DNA of 64,000 nt from Azorinus chamasolen (GCA_963576725.1 OY755241.1:56544484-56608483); one strand, 5' to 3'. Positions 29,728-39,589 are shown, counted from the stretch's first letter. Numbers and translations: made by a program. Notes: generated by a model not told the origin, from the sequence alone.

Positions 29728-30290
29728 CCCTGTCGGCGCCAAATTTCTAATGTTCGTCTGCAAACCACTTTTGTTAAATCATTCGGTAAAATGAGGAAAT
29801 GAGATAAATAAATGCAAACTTCAAGGGAATAAAGCACAGATATAGAAATAGAGTTTGAGACAAAAAGTGAAGTCCCTGATCAAACGCCGCCCTGAAAAGG
29901 CGGCGTCTGATCTGGGACTGCACTATTTGTCGCGGTGCATTTTTGCGAGGTTAGCGGTGAAAGGGTTTAAAAAGAAAACGAAAAAGGAGATAAACACCAA
30001 CTAGAAAAAAAGAGAAGAACATTTCTAATTTTCGGCTGCAAACCACTTTTGCTAAATCATTCGGTAAAATGAGGAAATGAGATAAATAAATGCAAACTTC
30101 AAACGAATAAAGCACAGCTATAGAAATAGAGTTTGAGACAAAAAGTTAAGTCCCTGAAAAGGAAACGTCTGATCTAGGACTGCACTATTTATCGCGGTGC
30201 ATTTTTGCGACATTGGCAGTGAAAGGGTTTAAAAAGAAAACGAAAAAAAGAGATAAAAATCGACTTGAAAAAAGAGAGAAAAATATCTCC
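29728..30290 (-). mobile_element. T5 MITE and a tandem second copy
   Basis: First copy 29728-29966 with TTAA 29724-29727 and 29967-29970 (stem 29861-29929). A 262-bp direct duplication then repeats most of it plus the aaaaagaaaacgaaaaagga flank (second copy about 30010-30228, stem reduced to ccctgaaaaggaaacg). Confidence 0.8.
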
Positions 30291-30417
30291 AACAGTTATT
30301 CGTCAGTTGTCTGCTCAAACTGCGAGTCTTGGCCAAACGAATGGCACTGACTACAAGACGATTCACGTGACCTCCGTCAGGGGGGGGGGGGATGACATTG
30401 AAATAAACATACACTTA
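30291..30417. other. Unassigned, with a G tract
   Basis: A run of eleven G lies near 30380. Confidence 0.4.
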
Positions 30418-30421
30418 TTAA

Positions 30422-30626
30422 CCATCATCCCGTTAAACACCATAAACACGTATTCGCAAACAGCCGGGACCCAGAAGAAACGCCGAGAAACTCGGCGTCT
30501 CATCAGGATCAAAGCCGTTTGATATTCGGTCAATAATTACTCAAACTCTTGTTCGAATCGGACGCAGCCCAAATTGCGTCAGATCCAAAATAGAGCAAAA
30601 ACGTTATTTTTAAAGCAGGATAAGGG
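30422..30626. mobile_element. T8 MITE
   Basis: TTAA at 30418-30421, right CTAA 30627-30630. Stem 30457-30521 (cgccgagaaactcggcg centre). Then aaattgcgtcagatccaaaa and agcaggataaggg. Confidence 0.7.
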
Positions 30627-30802
30627 CTAAAAAACCAGCAATCGTAGCACGGGATGCTGCACAATAACGTTAATAAACTCTCAATAAATACTGCATGAAT
30701 GTCAATATAACGAAGCTCATTCGGTCCAATTATTGTTGCGAAGACGATGTCAATCCCTCTCTGCTTCGGATCAACATCAGCGTGATTGAGAATTGTTGTT
30801 AA

Positions 30803-31144
30803 CTCTTATAACCCGGATTTTATATAGTGGAATAGTCCATCAGTGCTTAGCTATAGAGTCCATTCAGAATGAGAGACTTAAATTAATTAGATAATGTTCA
30901 ATTACAAACAGTGCAGACCCTGATCAGAGGGCTCCTCTAGGAGCCATCTGATCTGGGTCTACACTGTTTGTAAATTATGGCAGTGCATGTGTGTCCGGGA
31001 GTATGGAATACTTACACTTACTAGAAAACAGTGCACTTACTTGCAAACAGTGCATACACTGATCAGAGTTCTACTCTAGGAGTCCTCTGATATGGGTCTA
31101 CACTGTTTGTAAATAACAGAGCATGGGTGACCGGGTTTGAAAGG
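30803..31144. mobile_element. T7 MITE carrying two hairpins
   Basis: TTAA at 30799-30802 and 31145-31148. Stems at 30905-30970 and 31044-31109 are direct repeats of the same caaacagtgca ... tacactgtttg unit, so the hairpin region was duplicated inside one element. Confidence 0.75.
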
Positions 31145-31159
31145 GTTAAACTACCAGAA

Positions 31160-31495
31160 GGTGTTTACTCCATATATACGCCTTTTTCACGCAATTGCAA
31201 ACAGAGTAGACCCAGATCAGACGGGGTTTTATCGTTTCATTATAAATTCGTAATTGGCGCTATAAGACTTATCTAGTGTCGTAGTGTGGTGAAACATAAT
31301 TCACTTATTCAAACCAGACGGCTCCTATAGAAGCCGTTTGATCAGGATATTCTCTGTTTGTAATATACATGTAGATCCGATTCTGCAGTGTTTGTCAGGA
31401 CAAAGTATCCTATTGTTCAATGTGGCATTATCAGAAATTCATGTAATTAATATTGATGGTGCCATTATCTCTTGCATGTATTAATTTGGTTGCAC
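31160..31495 (+). mobile_element. T2 MITE with foreign DNA in its hairpin
   Basis: Left gtttactccatatatacgcc, right interior tgattctgcagtgtttgtca ... attgatggtgccattatctc. The left arm ends cagacgg at 31224 and the stem resumes with cagacgg at 31315. The roughly 90 bp between is unlike any T family. Confidence 0.65.
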
Positions 31496-31537
31496 GTTTG
31501 ATATTTTTCTCTAATAATTATCTCTAAAGTTTATTAA

Positions 31538-31778
31538 CCCTTCGCTTGCTATTCACGTCAATATACGTACCTGTAAATAGTGAAGACCCAGATGAGACAG
31601 CTCCTGCAGGAGCTGTCTCATCAGGGTCTGCACTATTTATAGGATGATTGTGCAACAGTGCACTCCACAGCAGTGATAGCACAGCGATATGCTTGTACAC
31701 AGTGTAGATATATGTAATTATACAACAGGGCATGGGTAAAGAAGGAGAAATGTATTTTAAAATTCAGCAAGAGAAGGG
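31538..31778 (+). mobile_element. T6 MITE, intact
   Basis: TTAA at 31534-31537 and 31779-31782; cccttcgcttgctattcacg / cagcaagagaaggg. Stem 31573-31640. Confidence 0.9.
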
Positions 31779-31922
31779 TTAAAGTCTCATCCAATACAGT
31801 GTCATACAAACATAAGATAGTGATTAACATAATAAACACATGATTGGCAATTCTCATACAGAGTTATAAGAGACTGCAATCAAATGCAATCAATAATAAT
31901 AATAAAACATAAATATCTTTAA

Positions 31923-32118
31923 ACCTCCATAAATAGTCAAGCAAGACATAATGGCATCTTGAATATTAATTAGATTATTTATTATAATAGCACATGGACA
32001 CATGCATGTTAGACAGAAACTGTAGAATCTTATATATGCTTATACCTTATAGGAGCCGTCTGATCTGGGTCTACTCTGTTTGCAAAAGCGCAGAAAGGCG
32101 TATTTATGGAGTGATGGG
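31923..32118 (-). mobile_element. T2 MITE with only one stem arm
   Basis: TTAA at 31919-31922 and 32119-32122. The left arm is missing and the right arm 32044-32085 begins at the centre (cttataggagccgtctg). Confidence 0.75.
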
Positions 32119-32122
32119 TTAA

Positions 32123-32388
32123 AGCATGTGGTTGCTTCAACCTTACCCAGCTGTGAATATATATAATTACAGACAGCAGAAAAATAAACCAAAAAAAAAC
32201 ATTATAAACAATTGCACATGACATCACTACATGCAAGCAAAAAAGAGATATGTTGTGAAAAAAGCTTGTAAAAGCCTCAAAAGGGCTGACTGGGCAGGTA
32301 ACAGAGGGGTAGTTCTCCGCCAGAGATGAAAGGAAATAGAAACAAAACATACAATTTCTGCTGCATTTCATATATAGACTGATGTGTA
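32123..32388. other. No feature recognised
   Basis: A 127-codon minus-strand frame spans this and the neighbouring MITEs; no domain. Confidence 0.35.
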
Positions 32389-32590
32389 CAGTAAACCTCT
32401 CTACAACGACCACTAAATTACTTAAGTATTTTGTGTTAAAGGCAGGTGGCTGCTTAAAGCAAGGGGAAAGTAAAACAGAACGCTCCTATAGGAGCGTTCT
32501 GTTTTACTTCCACCTTGCTTTAAGCTGACACCTGCCCTAAATGCCAACTAATTAACACAATTTAGTTGCCGTTATAGAGAGGTTTTACTG
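32389..32590. mobile_element. P1 MITE, intact
   Basis: TA at 32387-32388 and 32591-32592; CAGTAAACCTCTC (one A short) to gaggttttactg. Long palindrome around CGCTCCTATAGGAGCG. Confidence 0.9.
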
Positions 32591-32714
32591 TATATGTTTA
32601 ATTAAGATGTATGTGCAAATGTAATATTTAGGACTGTCCAAGTCCAGTTGAAAAATAAAAACAAACAAAAGCAATAGCAGAAAAAACGCGGAACTAAAAA
32701 AAAAAGGGGGGGGG

Positions 32715-33890
32715 GGGGTCAACTGCACATTGAACATGTACAGGATGGAGAAGTCCAGGTGCGTATCAGTCTTCGAAACTCCTTAAAGTTATCAATATAT
32801 CTCAGGTTGTTTGGAAGACTATTCCACACCTGGGCTGCTTCATACCTGAACGACTTCCTACCATAGCTTGAGGTTCTGACAGAAGGTATTTCTGCTGTAT
32901 TTACGTACCTGAAAGAATAAGAATTATTTTTAAAATTAACAAGATCATGCAAATAAAAAGGTGATAGTTTGTGTAGGTATTTAAAAGATTCTAGAGCTAT
33001 GCCTCTTATTCTGCTCAGGTGTAGAGTTGGCATGTTTGCTCTTCGTAGAAGTTGTTCATATGATGATGTAAAGTCATTGAAAGTGATACGCAACGCCCTG
33101 TGTTGGAGTTTCTCCAGTTTCTCCGTATTGCCTGACGTATAGAGATGCCAAACCAAAGGGCAGTAATTAAACTTCGAACGAATGAAAGATTTGTATATAA
33201 GAATTTTATTTTCAGGACTTAATAACTTTTTAACAAGACATTTAGCTGCATTCCAGCTTTTTGGCACATTTTCGTAATTTGTTTATTGAAATTTAGCATA
33301 AAATCAATATCTACTCCAAGAAGCTTTACATCATCATCACAAGGTACAATTGCATTGCCGACATTAAATTTTAAACACAAGTCCTTTGTCTTCTTACCAA
33401 CAGAAATGACCTAAAATTTGTCATGGTTTGCTTGCATATGATTAAAATTAAACCAGTCAATTATAATATTACTTTCAGTTTCTAATGTTGATTTTAGAAC
33501 AGCACTATCTTTGTGGCAATAAGAGATTGTTTTATCATCAGTATAGTTTATACAGTATTGAATGTTTTACAAAGTAAAATATGTCATTGATAAAAATATT
33601 AAAAATCAACGGTCCCAATATAGATCCTTGGGGGACTCCCTTCGAAATTTCAAACCATGAGCTGTTTGCATCTCCTAGTCTGACCATTTGTTTCCTATTT
33701 GATAGGTAAATATGTACAAGACTGATCGCATCGTCAGACAGTCCATACGCGCGAAGCTTGATGACTGCAAGTTCATGGGGAAGACAATCGAAAGCCTTTG
33801 ATAAATCCATCAGTATTGCCTCTATATGGTCCCCTTTGTCTAAGGCTATCTTCCAGTCCTCAACCACGCACAGAAGGGCTGTCTAACAGC
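32715..33890 (-). pseudogene. 5'-truncated non-LTR retrotransposon, reverse transcriptase part (CR1/L2-like)
   Basis: Minus-strand reverse transcriptase in pieces. 33867-33538 holds the palm motifs LMDLSKAFDCLPH (motif A with the catalytic Asp) and KGVPQGSILGPLIF (motif B). It then loses frame by what looks like a one-base insertion just before the motif C box, which reads YTDD in the next frame (about 33545-33534). That frame runs on with an in-frame stop after NHDKF and the thumb LLGVDIDF. A second frameshift leads to 33267-32719 with SKFNYCPLVWHLY, EKLEKLQHRALRI and VWNSLPNNLR, ending SCTCSMCS and TGA. This C-terminal layout is typical of jockey-superfamily CR1/L2-type LINEs of molluscs and cnidarians. 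A C/T-rich 3' stretch lies at 32693-32720. The 5' end is cut at about 33890, next to a half T3 MITE. Not functional. Confidence 0.85.
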
Positions 33891-33899
33891 TATAGCCAG

Positions 33900-33973
33900 G
33901 TATATTTATCACAATGGTTTCACAAAGTGACTTTTACTGCGTCGTCAAAAGTCGTCAATATGAGGGAATGGGT
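33900..33973 (-). mobile_element. T3 MITE, right half
   Basis: Starts in the stem (atttatcacaatggtttcac) and runs to gggaatgggt, TTAA at 33974-33977. Confidence 0.75.
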
Positions 33974-34115
33974 TTAAGACAGGTAGGCATTAAATACAGG
34001 GTGAATGCCATACATAAATCAACTCTGGGAACTTCCGCATGACTTTCATTCGTCTTAGACAGACACATGTCCCAATCTTTCTTTACCCACAGTTCGAATA
34101 AGCGAGATTTTACTG
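33974..34115. mobile_element. P4 MITE, right part
   Basis: From ttaagacaggtaggcatta via gggtgaatgccatac to gttcgaataagcgagatttt actg; flank TG instead of TA. Probably the host of the T3 copy before the left sides were lost. Confidence 0.6.
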
Positions 34116-34132
34116 TGTAACGTTAAGCTACG

Positions 34133-34325
34133 ATCAGAGACCATTTAACAGCAAAGTATAATGTAGGAGTTTGAGTCTGGACCAGAGACCATTGAGCAAA
34201 CATTTAATGAGTTTGAGCTTGTACGAGGGAACCATTAAGCAACATAATGAAAGAGTTTGAGCTTGGACCAGAGACAATTGCAGCAAACTGCAGGAGTTTA
34301 AGTTTGGGCCAGAGACCCTTTAGTA
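34133..34325. repeat. About 58-bp tandem repeat, 3-4 units
   Basis: Units with agagaccattgagcaaacat and gagtttgagcttggacc. Confidence 0.7.
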
Positions 34326-34349
34326 TGATTTCGCTGGAGAGATTCCTCA

Positions 34350-34470
34350 ATTTTGTTTAAAGACGTAAGCAGGGTGTCAAACAGTTTGGATCCTGATGAG
34401 ACGCCGAGTTACTCGGCGTCTCATCTGGATCCAACCTGTTTACAAATATGATTACAGATCTGCAAGCAGC
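34350..34470. mobile_element. T8/T4 MITE with strong stem
   Basis: Stem 34378-34443: caaacagtttggatcctgat, centre CGCCGAGTTACTCGGCG. Ends not resolved. Confidence 0.6.
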
Positions 34471-34556
34471 AGGTTCAGGGCTAATACAGAAAAACACGAT
34501 GTAACGTTCGTGTAAGAGCTAACCTATGTCACTTTAAAATTGTTCGATAAGCTTAA

Positions 34557-34790
34557 CCCTTTACTCTATGAATATTCATGTAAGACATAATAACATCATG
34601 AATATTCATTAGATTAATTGTTATAATATGAAAAATGCACACAGGATTTTAGGCTATGACCATATATATATTACCTATATATCATAAGCATACAGAGCAG
34701 ACCCTGATCAGGCGGCTCCTACAGGAGCCATCTGACCTAGGTCTACTTTGTTTGCAAAGACGTAGAAAGGCGTATTTATGGAGTAAAGGG
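34557..34790 (-). mobile_element. T2 MITE, intact
   Basis: TTAA at 34553-34556 and 34791-34794; ccctttactctatgaatatt / tatggagtaaaggg. Stem 34688-34755. Confidence 0.9.
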
Positions 34791-34794
34791 TTAA

Positions 34795-35277
34795 AGAGAC
34801 CACTACTGCAATATTCGTATATACATGCACGTCAAGAAATGTTACATCTTCCGTTGAAGATGCCTGGAATTTAACGACATTTGAAGAATTAGCATTCTAA
34901 GACCCGTAATTCCCATACCCAAGAGACAATACTTTGCAATAAAATGCAGACATGTCTTTAATATCTGTAGAAGTATCAGGTTTGCTGTACGGATTATATG
35001 AAGTTCAATACACGAAGGTGAGTGACATGCGTTGAATAATGTTTGTGATTGAATGTAATTTTCTTTTCTTTATTTCTGTCTGTATTGTATTTCATTTTCG
35101 GTGGAAGAAAATCTTGCAATTCTTATACTATACTGCTGTTGTGCTATTATATTTGAAATTGGATAGTCGTCGGAACAGTGACAGCTTAGCAATAATTCAC
35201 AGATCAGTGAATAGCTCATTTTTCTTTGCCGTCGTATAAAAAAGTGATTTTGTTTGTTTGTTTGTATCGGAGAATTA
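34795..35277. other. No gene recognised
   Basis: Open frames on both strands around 35039-35303 have no recognisable domain; a tttgtttgtttg run lies at 35248. Confidence 0.4.
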
Positions 35278-35378
35278 CAGTAAAACCTCTCTATAACGGC
35301 CACTAAATTACATCAAGTATTTTGTGTTAAAGGCAGGCGGCTGCTTAAAGCAAGATGAAAGTAAAACAGAACGCTCTT
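35278..35378. mobile_element. P1 MITE, left half
   Basis: TA-CAGTAAAACCTCTC to aacagaacgctcttatat, cut at the palindrome centre, where the next array begins. Confidence 0.8.
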
Positions 35379-35701
35379 ATATGCGGAACATTAACCTTTT
35401 ATCTTATAGATACGCATATTAACCATTTACATGTACATGTATCTACGCACCTTAACCCTTTATCTTATAGATTAGCACCTTAACCATATATTTTATAGAT
35501 GTGCACCCTTAACCTTGTATCTAATATATACGCACCTTAACCCTTTATCTTATAGATACGCACCTTTAACCAGTTATCTTATATATAAGCACCTTCACCA
35601 TTTATCTTATAGATACGCACCTGAACCATTTATCTTATAGATACGTACTTTAAACCTTTGCCTCACATATACGTAGTTAGCCTCACATACACGCACTTTA
35701 A
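35379..35701. repeat. 28-bp array made of a TTAA-MITE terminus
   Basis: About 11 units of ttaaccctttatcttataga tacgcacc. The unit has the layout of a T2 end (ttaaccctttactccataaa tacgcc), including the TTAA. The last unit is continuous with the T2 copy that begins at 35702. Confidence 0.85.
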
Positions 35702-35949
35702 CCCTTTACCTTATAAATACGTACTGTTCATGTAAGAAATAAATAGTTAATCAATAATAATCAGACGATTTTTATAATGACACATGGCCACTGGAACTTT
35801 TGACAATTGAAGAATCTGCGGAGTCAGATCTGCATTATTTGATAAGCAAACAAATCAGACCCTGATCATCTTGTTTCTAGAGGAGCCGCCTGAGCTGGGT
35901 CTACTCTGTTTGCAAATGCGCTAAACAACGTATTTATGGAGTACAGGAG
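35702..35949 (-). mobile_element. T2 MITE next to the terminus array
   Basis: TTAA at 35698-35701. Interior gttcatgtaagaaataaata, stem about 35846-35913 with disturbed centre, right end tatttatggagtacagg. Confidence 0.7.
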
Positions 35950-35956
35950 TAACAAA

Positions 35957-36136
35957 TTTGCAAACAAACAGAGTACACCTAGACGAGACGACTATTTGTC
36001 TATAGAATTATATAGATCTGATTCTACAGTTTCTGTCATGTCGTAACCTTCATAGGTTCATATGACATTATAAAATGAAGCCAATCAGTATTCATGGTGC
36101 CATGATTTCGTACATAAATATTAATGAGGTAAAGGG
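35957..36136 (+). mobile_element. T2 MITE, stem mostly lost
   Basis: caaacagagtacacc joins directly to the long flank gatctgattctacagtttct. Ends gaggtaaaggg, TTAA 36137-36140. Confidence 0.75.
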
Positions 36137-36140
36137 TTAA

Positions 36141-36294
36141 CCCTTTCTTCCATAAATATGCCTTTCAACGCCTCTGTAATAATCACTTCTACAAAACTAC
36201 AAAATTCTATTTTTTTCTTTTCTCTAGTTAATGCTCCTTTTCGGTAGATTTATTCAAAGAGGTTGGACATAAAAATAGCCTATGAGGGAATGGG
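36141..36294 (+). mobile_element. T3-like MITE with a T1/T2-type left end
   Basis: Left ccctttcttccataaatatg (T1/T2 style), right tttattcaaagaggttggac ... gagggaatggg (T3), TTAA at 36137-36140 and 36295-36298. No palindrome. Confidence 0.7.
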
Positions 36295-36451
36295 TTAAAC
36301 AAGCTGGCAGAATGCTCTTGAATGATACTCTTTCTGCACGACTTTGTTCATCAATAATAAACCACAATCCCGACAGAAATAAGGTGTGAAAGGACATTAA
36401 ATCATGCACTTGTTTTTAATTACCCCATCAACATTCTCACGATCGTTTTAA

Positions 36452-36832
36452 CCCTTTCCCTCATATAAACGCCTTTTCACGCATTTGCAAACAGAGAAGA
36501 CCCAGATCATTTATAATAGATCTGACACTTTCCACCAAATACCATATCCTGTGTAAAACCTCTCTATAACGGCCACTAATTTACATCAAGTATTTTGTGT
36601 TAAAGGCAGGTTGCTGCTTAAAGCAAGGGGAAAGTAAAACAGAACGCTCCTATAGGAGCGTTCTGTTTTACTTTCACCTTGCTTTAAGCAGCCACCTGCC
36701 CTAAATACCAACTAATTAACACAATTTAGTGGCCGTTATAGAGAGTTTTAACTGCATACTATTAAACATATCGGCAAATAAATATTCATGTTGTCATTAT
36801 TTCTTACCTGAATATTAAACACGGAACGAGTT
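36452..36832 (+). mobile_element. T1 MITE, host of a P1 MITE
   Basis: TTAA at 36448-36451 and 36833-36836. Left 36452-36551 (ccctttccctcatataaacg, stem collapsed to acccagatcatttataatag). Right 36755-36832 (tcggcaaataaatattcatg ... gaacgag). Confidence 0.75.
36553..36754. mobile_element. P1 MITE inside T1
   Basis: gtaaaacctctctataacgg to ttatagagagttttaactg. Centre CGCTCCTATAGGAGCG. The outermost bases are altered, so the TA duplication is not clean. Confidence 0.8.
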
Positions 36833-36989
36833 TAAAGTAATTTTATTTTATGATAATTTGGCAATGTTTGGCGTCATTAGAACTTGTCTCACAGATTTAT
36901 TTCTTCCTTGCCGATGTTCTGACACTCTTGTTATCCAGTTCACAACTTTCACCTTAGTCACAGACTAGTATACTGCACAGGCTACACTA

Positions 36990-37345
36990 GAAACTGTCCT
37001 AAACGGCCATTCATTTATTCAATATAGGTGTTAACAAGCAGTTTGTTTCTTAACCTTTAGCCTGCTGAGCAAATTATTTTTGCAGATTTGTTCACCTACT
37101 ACATATTCCAAATTAAAGCTATAATAAATATGTCTACCAAAATACAATCAGGACGTCAAACAGTTTGGATCCTGATGAGAGGCCGAGTCATCTGGATCCA
37201 AACTGTTTGCATAGGTATTCATCCATCCGCCAAAAGCAAGCTAAAGGTTAATGCAGGACAAAAGAAATGCAGAAAGCTCCTATAGGATCTCTGCATTACT
37301 TTTGATATGCATTAAGCTACCATCTGCTTTACAGACCCATATTTG
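36990..37345. mobile_element. P6 MITE, host of a T10 MITE
   Basis: Left actgtcctaaacggccattc, right ttaatgcaggacaaaagaaa ... aagctaccatctgctttaca; compare the undivided copy at 52006-52184. The right terminus is lost. Confidence 0.7.
37054..37247. mobile_element. T10 MITE nested in P6
   Basis: TTAA at 37050-37053 and 37248-37251; ends cctttagcctgc / gcaagctaaagg are inverted copies. Stem caaacagtttggatcctgat with centre deleted. Confidence 0.85.
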
Positions 37346-37842
37346 GCGGCCAAAGTGTAAACAACCCTTAAGAAAAACGCTTTTGCAAAGTATACTGGAC
37401 TAGCAAGCAGAGATCGAGACAGATGTGAATATGCAGACATAAATGAACCCTGCGCAGAGAATGAGATTGTAGAGTTAAACTTGCTTCCTGTGGCGTAAGC
37501 TTTTTTACTTAGGTAAATGTCATTTTTTGCAAAAATACCACTTGTTCCCTGTGGCTGATGGACTTCCTTGATGGCACATGTAATATGATTGCATCGTCGT
37601 GCACACATACGTGCATCGTAAATTTGCAATATACCATAAAGCAGAGATACTGACAAATAAGAATGGCATAGCATGTCAATAAACCAACAACACGCTCATA
37701 ATTACGCCTCTAAGTCTCCAATAAACTTTCCATGAATGTCTATATAACGAAGCGAATTGAATTCAGGAGAATGCCAATTCATCTCATATTGAATAAATGT
37801 CACTGTAATTGAGAGCCAAACTGCAGCCCGCTCCTACGTCCT
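37346..37842. other. Mostly unique sequence with a minus-strand open frame
   Basis: The frame at 37674-37312 begins with a hydrophobic stretch (LSVSLLYGILQIYDA) followed by MCARRCNHITCAIKE. A signal peptide plus cysteine-containing start is conceivable, but the 3' end is MITE sequence and no family is recognised. Confidence 0.3.
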
Positions 37843-37930
37843 GTTTAAAGGGAATTTGTGATAACCTTTACAAACAGTTTGGATCCTGATTACTCACCGT
37901 CTAATAAGGATTCAAACTGGTTGACAATTT
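37843..37930. mobile_element. T9 MITE remnant
   Basis: gggaatttgtgataaccttt, stem 37871-37923 with centre lost. Confidence 0.45.
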
Positions 37931-37946
37931 GACACTGGATTCTTAA

Positions 37947-38212
37947 CCCTTAACTCAGTATATACGCATTTCTACACCTTTTCTAACAGAGTGGGCCCAG
38001 TTCAGACGGCTCCTGTAGGAGCCGTCTGATCAGGGTCTGCTCTGTTTGCTTATAATATTATATAGATATGATTCTACAGTTTCTGTCAATGACCAAAGAT
38101 TTCCTGTGGCTATATGCTTTTAATTATATACTAAATTATACTAAACATATAACAATCTAAGTCATATTCATGGTGTCATTATGTCTTAAATGAATATCCA
38201 TGGAGTAAAAGG
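37947..38212 (+). mobile_element. T2 MITE, intact
   Basis: TTAA at 37943-37946 and 38213-38216; cccttaactcagtatatacg / ccatggagtaaaagg. Stem 37983-38049. Confidence 0.85.
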
Positions 38213-38216
38213 TTAA

Positions 38217-38453
38217 CCATTTCACCGCCGATGTCGCATAAATGCACAATGACAAATAGTGCAGTCCCAGATCAGACGTGGCCTTTTCAAGACGGCGTCT
38301 GATCAGGGACTTCACTATTTTTCTCAAACTCTATTTCTATATATGTGCTTTATTCCTTTGGAGTTTGCATTTATTTATCTTATTTCCTTATTTTACCGAA
38401 TGATTTAACAAATTGGATTGCAGACGACAATTAGAAATTTGGCGCCGAAAGGG
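38217..38453 (+). mobile_element. T5 MITE chained to the T2
   Basis: Shares TTAA 38213-38216 with T2; right TTAA 38454-38457. catttcaccgccgatgtcgc / ggcgccgaaaggg. Stem 38253-38321. Confidence 0.9.
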
Positions 38454-38545
38454 TTAAAAGAAAAGTAATAGAAGACAATTTCCTTCTATAATAAAGCAGG
38501 TAACATTTTCTACATATGATAATTGTTTAAAGTGTATAAGGTTAA

Positions 38546-38912
38546 CCCCATAGACGTCTTTTAGCAACTTTGAAAACCGAGTAGACCCAGATTAGGTAGG
38601 TACCGTCTGATCAGGATCTGCTCTTTTTTTCTTATGAAACAACATACAGTAGAACCCCTCTAATGCGACCACTTAATGAAAAAAACATGGATGTCTTTAT
38701 AAGCAGGTGGTTGCTTAATGCAGGGCAAAAGTAATACAGAAAGCTCCTCTAGGAGCTTTCTGCATTACTTCCTGCATTAAGCTACCACCTGCCTCTACAA
38801 CCCAAAATTATACCTCATTTAGGTGGCCGCGTTAGAGGGGTTTTACAGTATATTTATTTCTACTGTTTCTTCCTTGGCGCAAATTCCCTTGCTCATGTTG
38901 CTACTAAATATC
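38546..38912 (+). mobile_element. T2 MITE, host of a P2 MITE
   Basis: TTAA at 38542-38545. Left part to cttatgaaacaaca at 38644, right part 38851-38912 (tttctactgtttcttccttg), matching the T2 interior with only P2 plus one TA between. Right end lost. Confidence 0.7.
38647..38848. mobile_element. P2 MITE inside T2
   Basis: CAGTAGAACCCCTCTAATGC / gttagaggggttttacag, TA at 38645-38646 and 38849-38850. Centre GCTCCTCTAGGAGC. Confidence 0.9.
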
Positions 38913-38915
38913 ATA

Positions 38916-39385
38916 CACTTTGCTCCATAAATACGCCTTTCTACGCATTTGCAATGTTAACCAAAAATTGAAATTCAGGGTCTGTTCATGTTTGCTTATA
39001 ATATCCCTTAGCTTGCTATTCACGTCAATATACCTACCTGTAAATAGTGAAGACCCAGATGAGACAGCTCCTGCAGGAGCTGTCTCATCAGGGTCTGCAC
39101 TATTTACAAATTGATTGTGCAACCAGCACACTCCACAGCAGTGATTGCACAGAGAAATACTTGTACACAGTGAAGATATATGTAATTATACAACAGGGCA
39201 TGGGTAAAGAAGGAGAAATGTATTTTAAAATTCAGCAAGCGAAGGGATATCATATATATATAGTTCTGCAGCTTCTGCCATGCCATGGCCAAAAGTCCCT
39301 GTGTCCATGTGCTAGTATAACAATTAATCTAAACTAATATTAATTATGTCATTATTTCTTGCATGAATATTCACGGGGTAAAATG
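38916..39385 (+). mobile_element. T2 MITE, host of a T6 MITE
   Basis: Left 38916-39000 (cactttgctccataaatacg, gtttgcttata), right 39251-39385 (tctgccatgccatggcc ... attcacggggtaaaatg), TTAA 39386-39389. Confidence 0.75.
39005..39246 (+). mobile_element. T6 MITE inserted at ATAT
   Basis: Ends cccttagcttgctattcacg / cagcaagcgaaggg are complete, but the flanks on both sides are ATAT (39001-39004, 39247-39250). Stem 39040-39107. Confidence 0.9.
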
Positions 39386-39439
39386 TTAAATGATTTACGT
39401 AACACTGGTTTCTTCAATATGCATTCGCCGCGAGCTCTG

Positions 39440-39520
39440 CTTTATTACAGCCCTAGAACTTCGATAAACGTTGCATGAATGCCAATGAACCGCCAAGTAA
39501 TGAATATCAGCACACTGCCA
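39440..39520. repeat. R2 dispersed repeat copy
   Basis: aacttcgataaacgttgcat gaatgcc, as near 30690 and 37735. Confidence 0.5.
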
Positions 39521-39589
39521 ATATTTCTCTGATCGGATAAATGCCAGAGTCACTGAGAGAGCTGCTGTTTTATGAAGAACTCTGCTTGG

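Noticed and set aside
32700..32720. Poly-G/poly-A run as an assembly fault
   Set aside because: It is where the 3' end of the LINE is expected and may be natural; no evidence either way.
35069..35303. 77-codon minus-strand frame starting MAVIERFY
   Set aside because: The start MAVIERF is the P1 MITE end translated and recurs wherever P1 lies.
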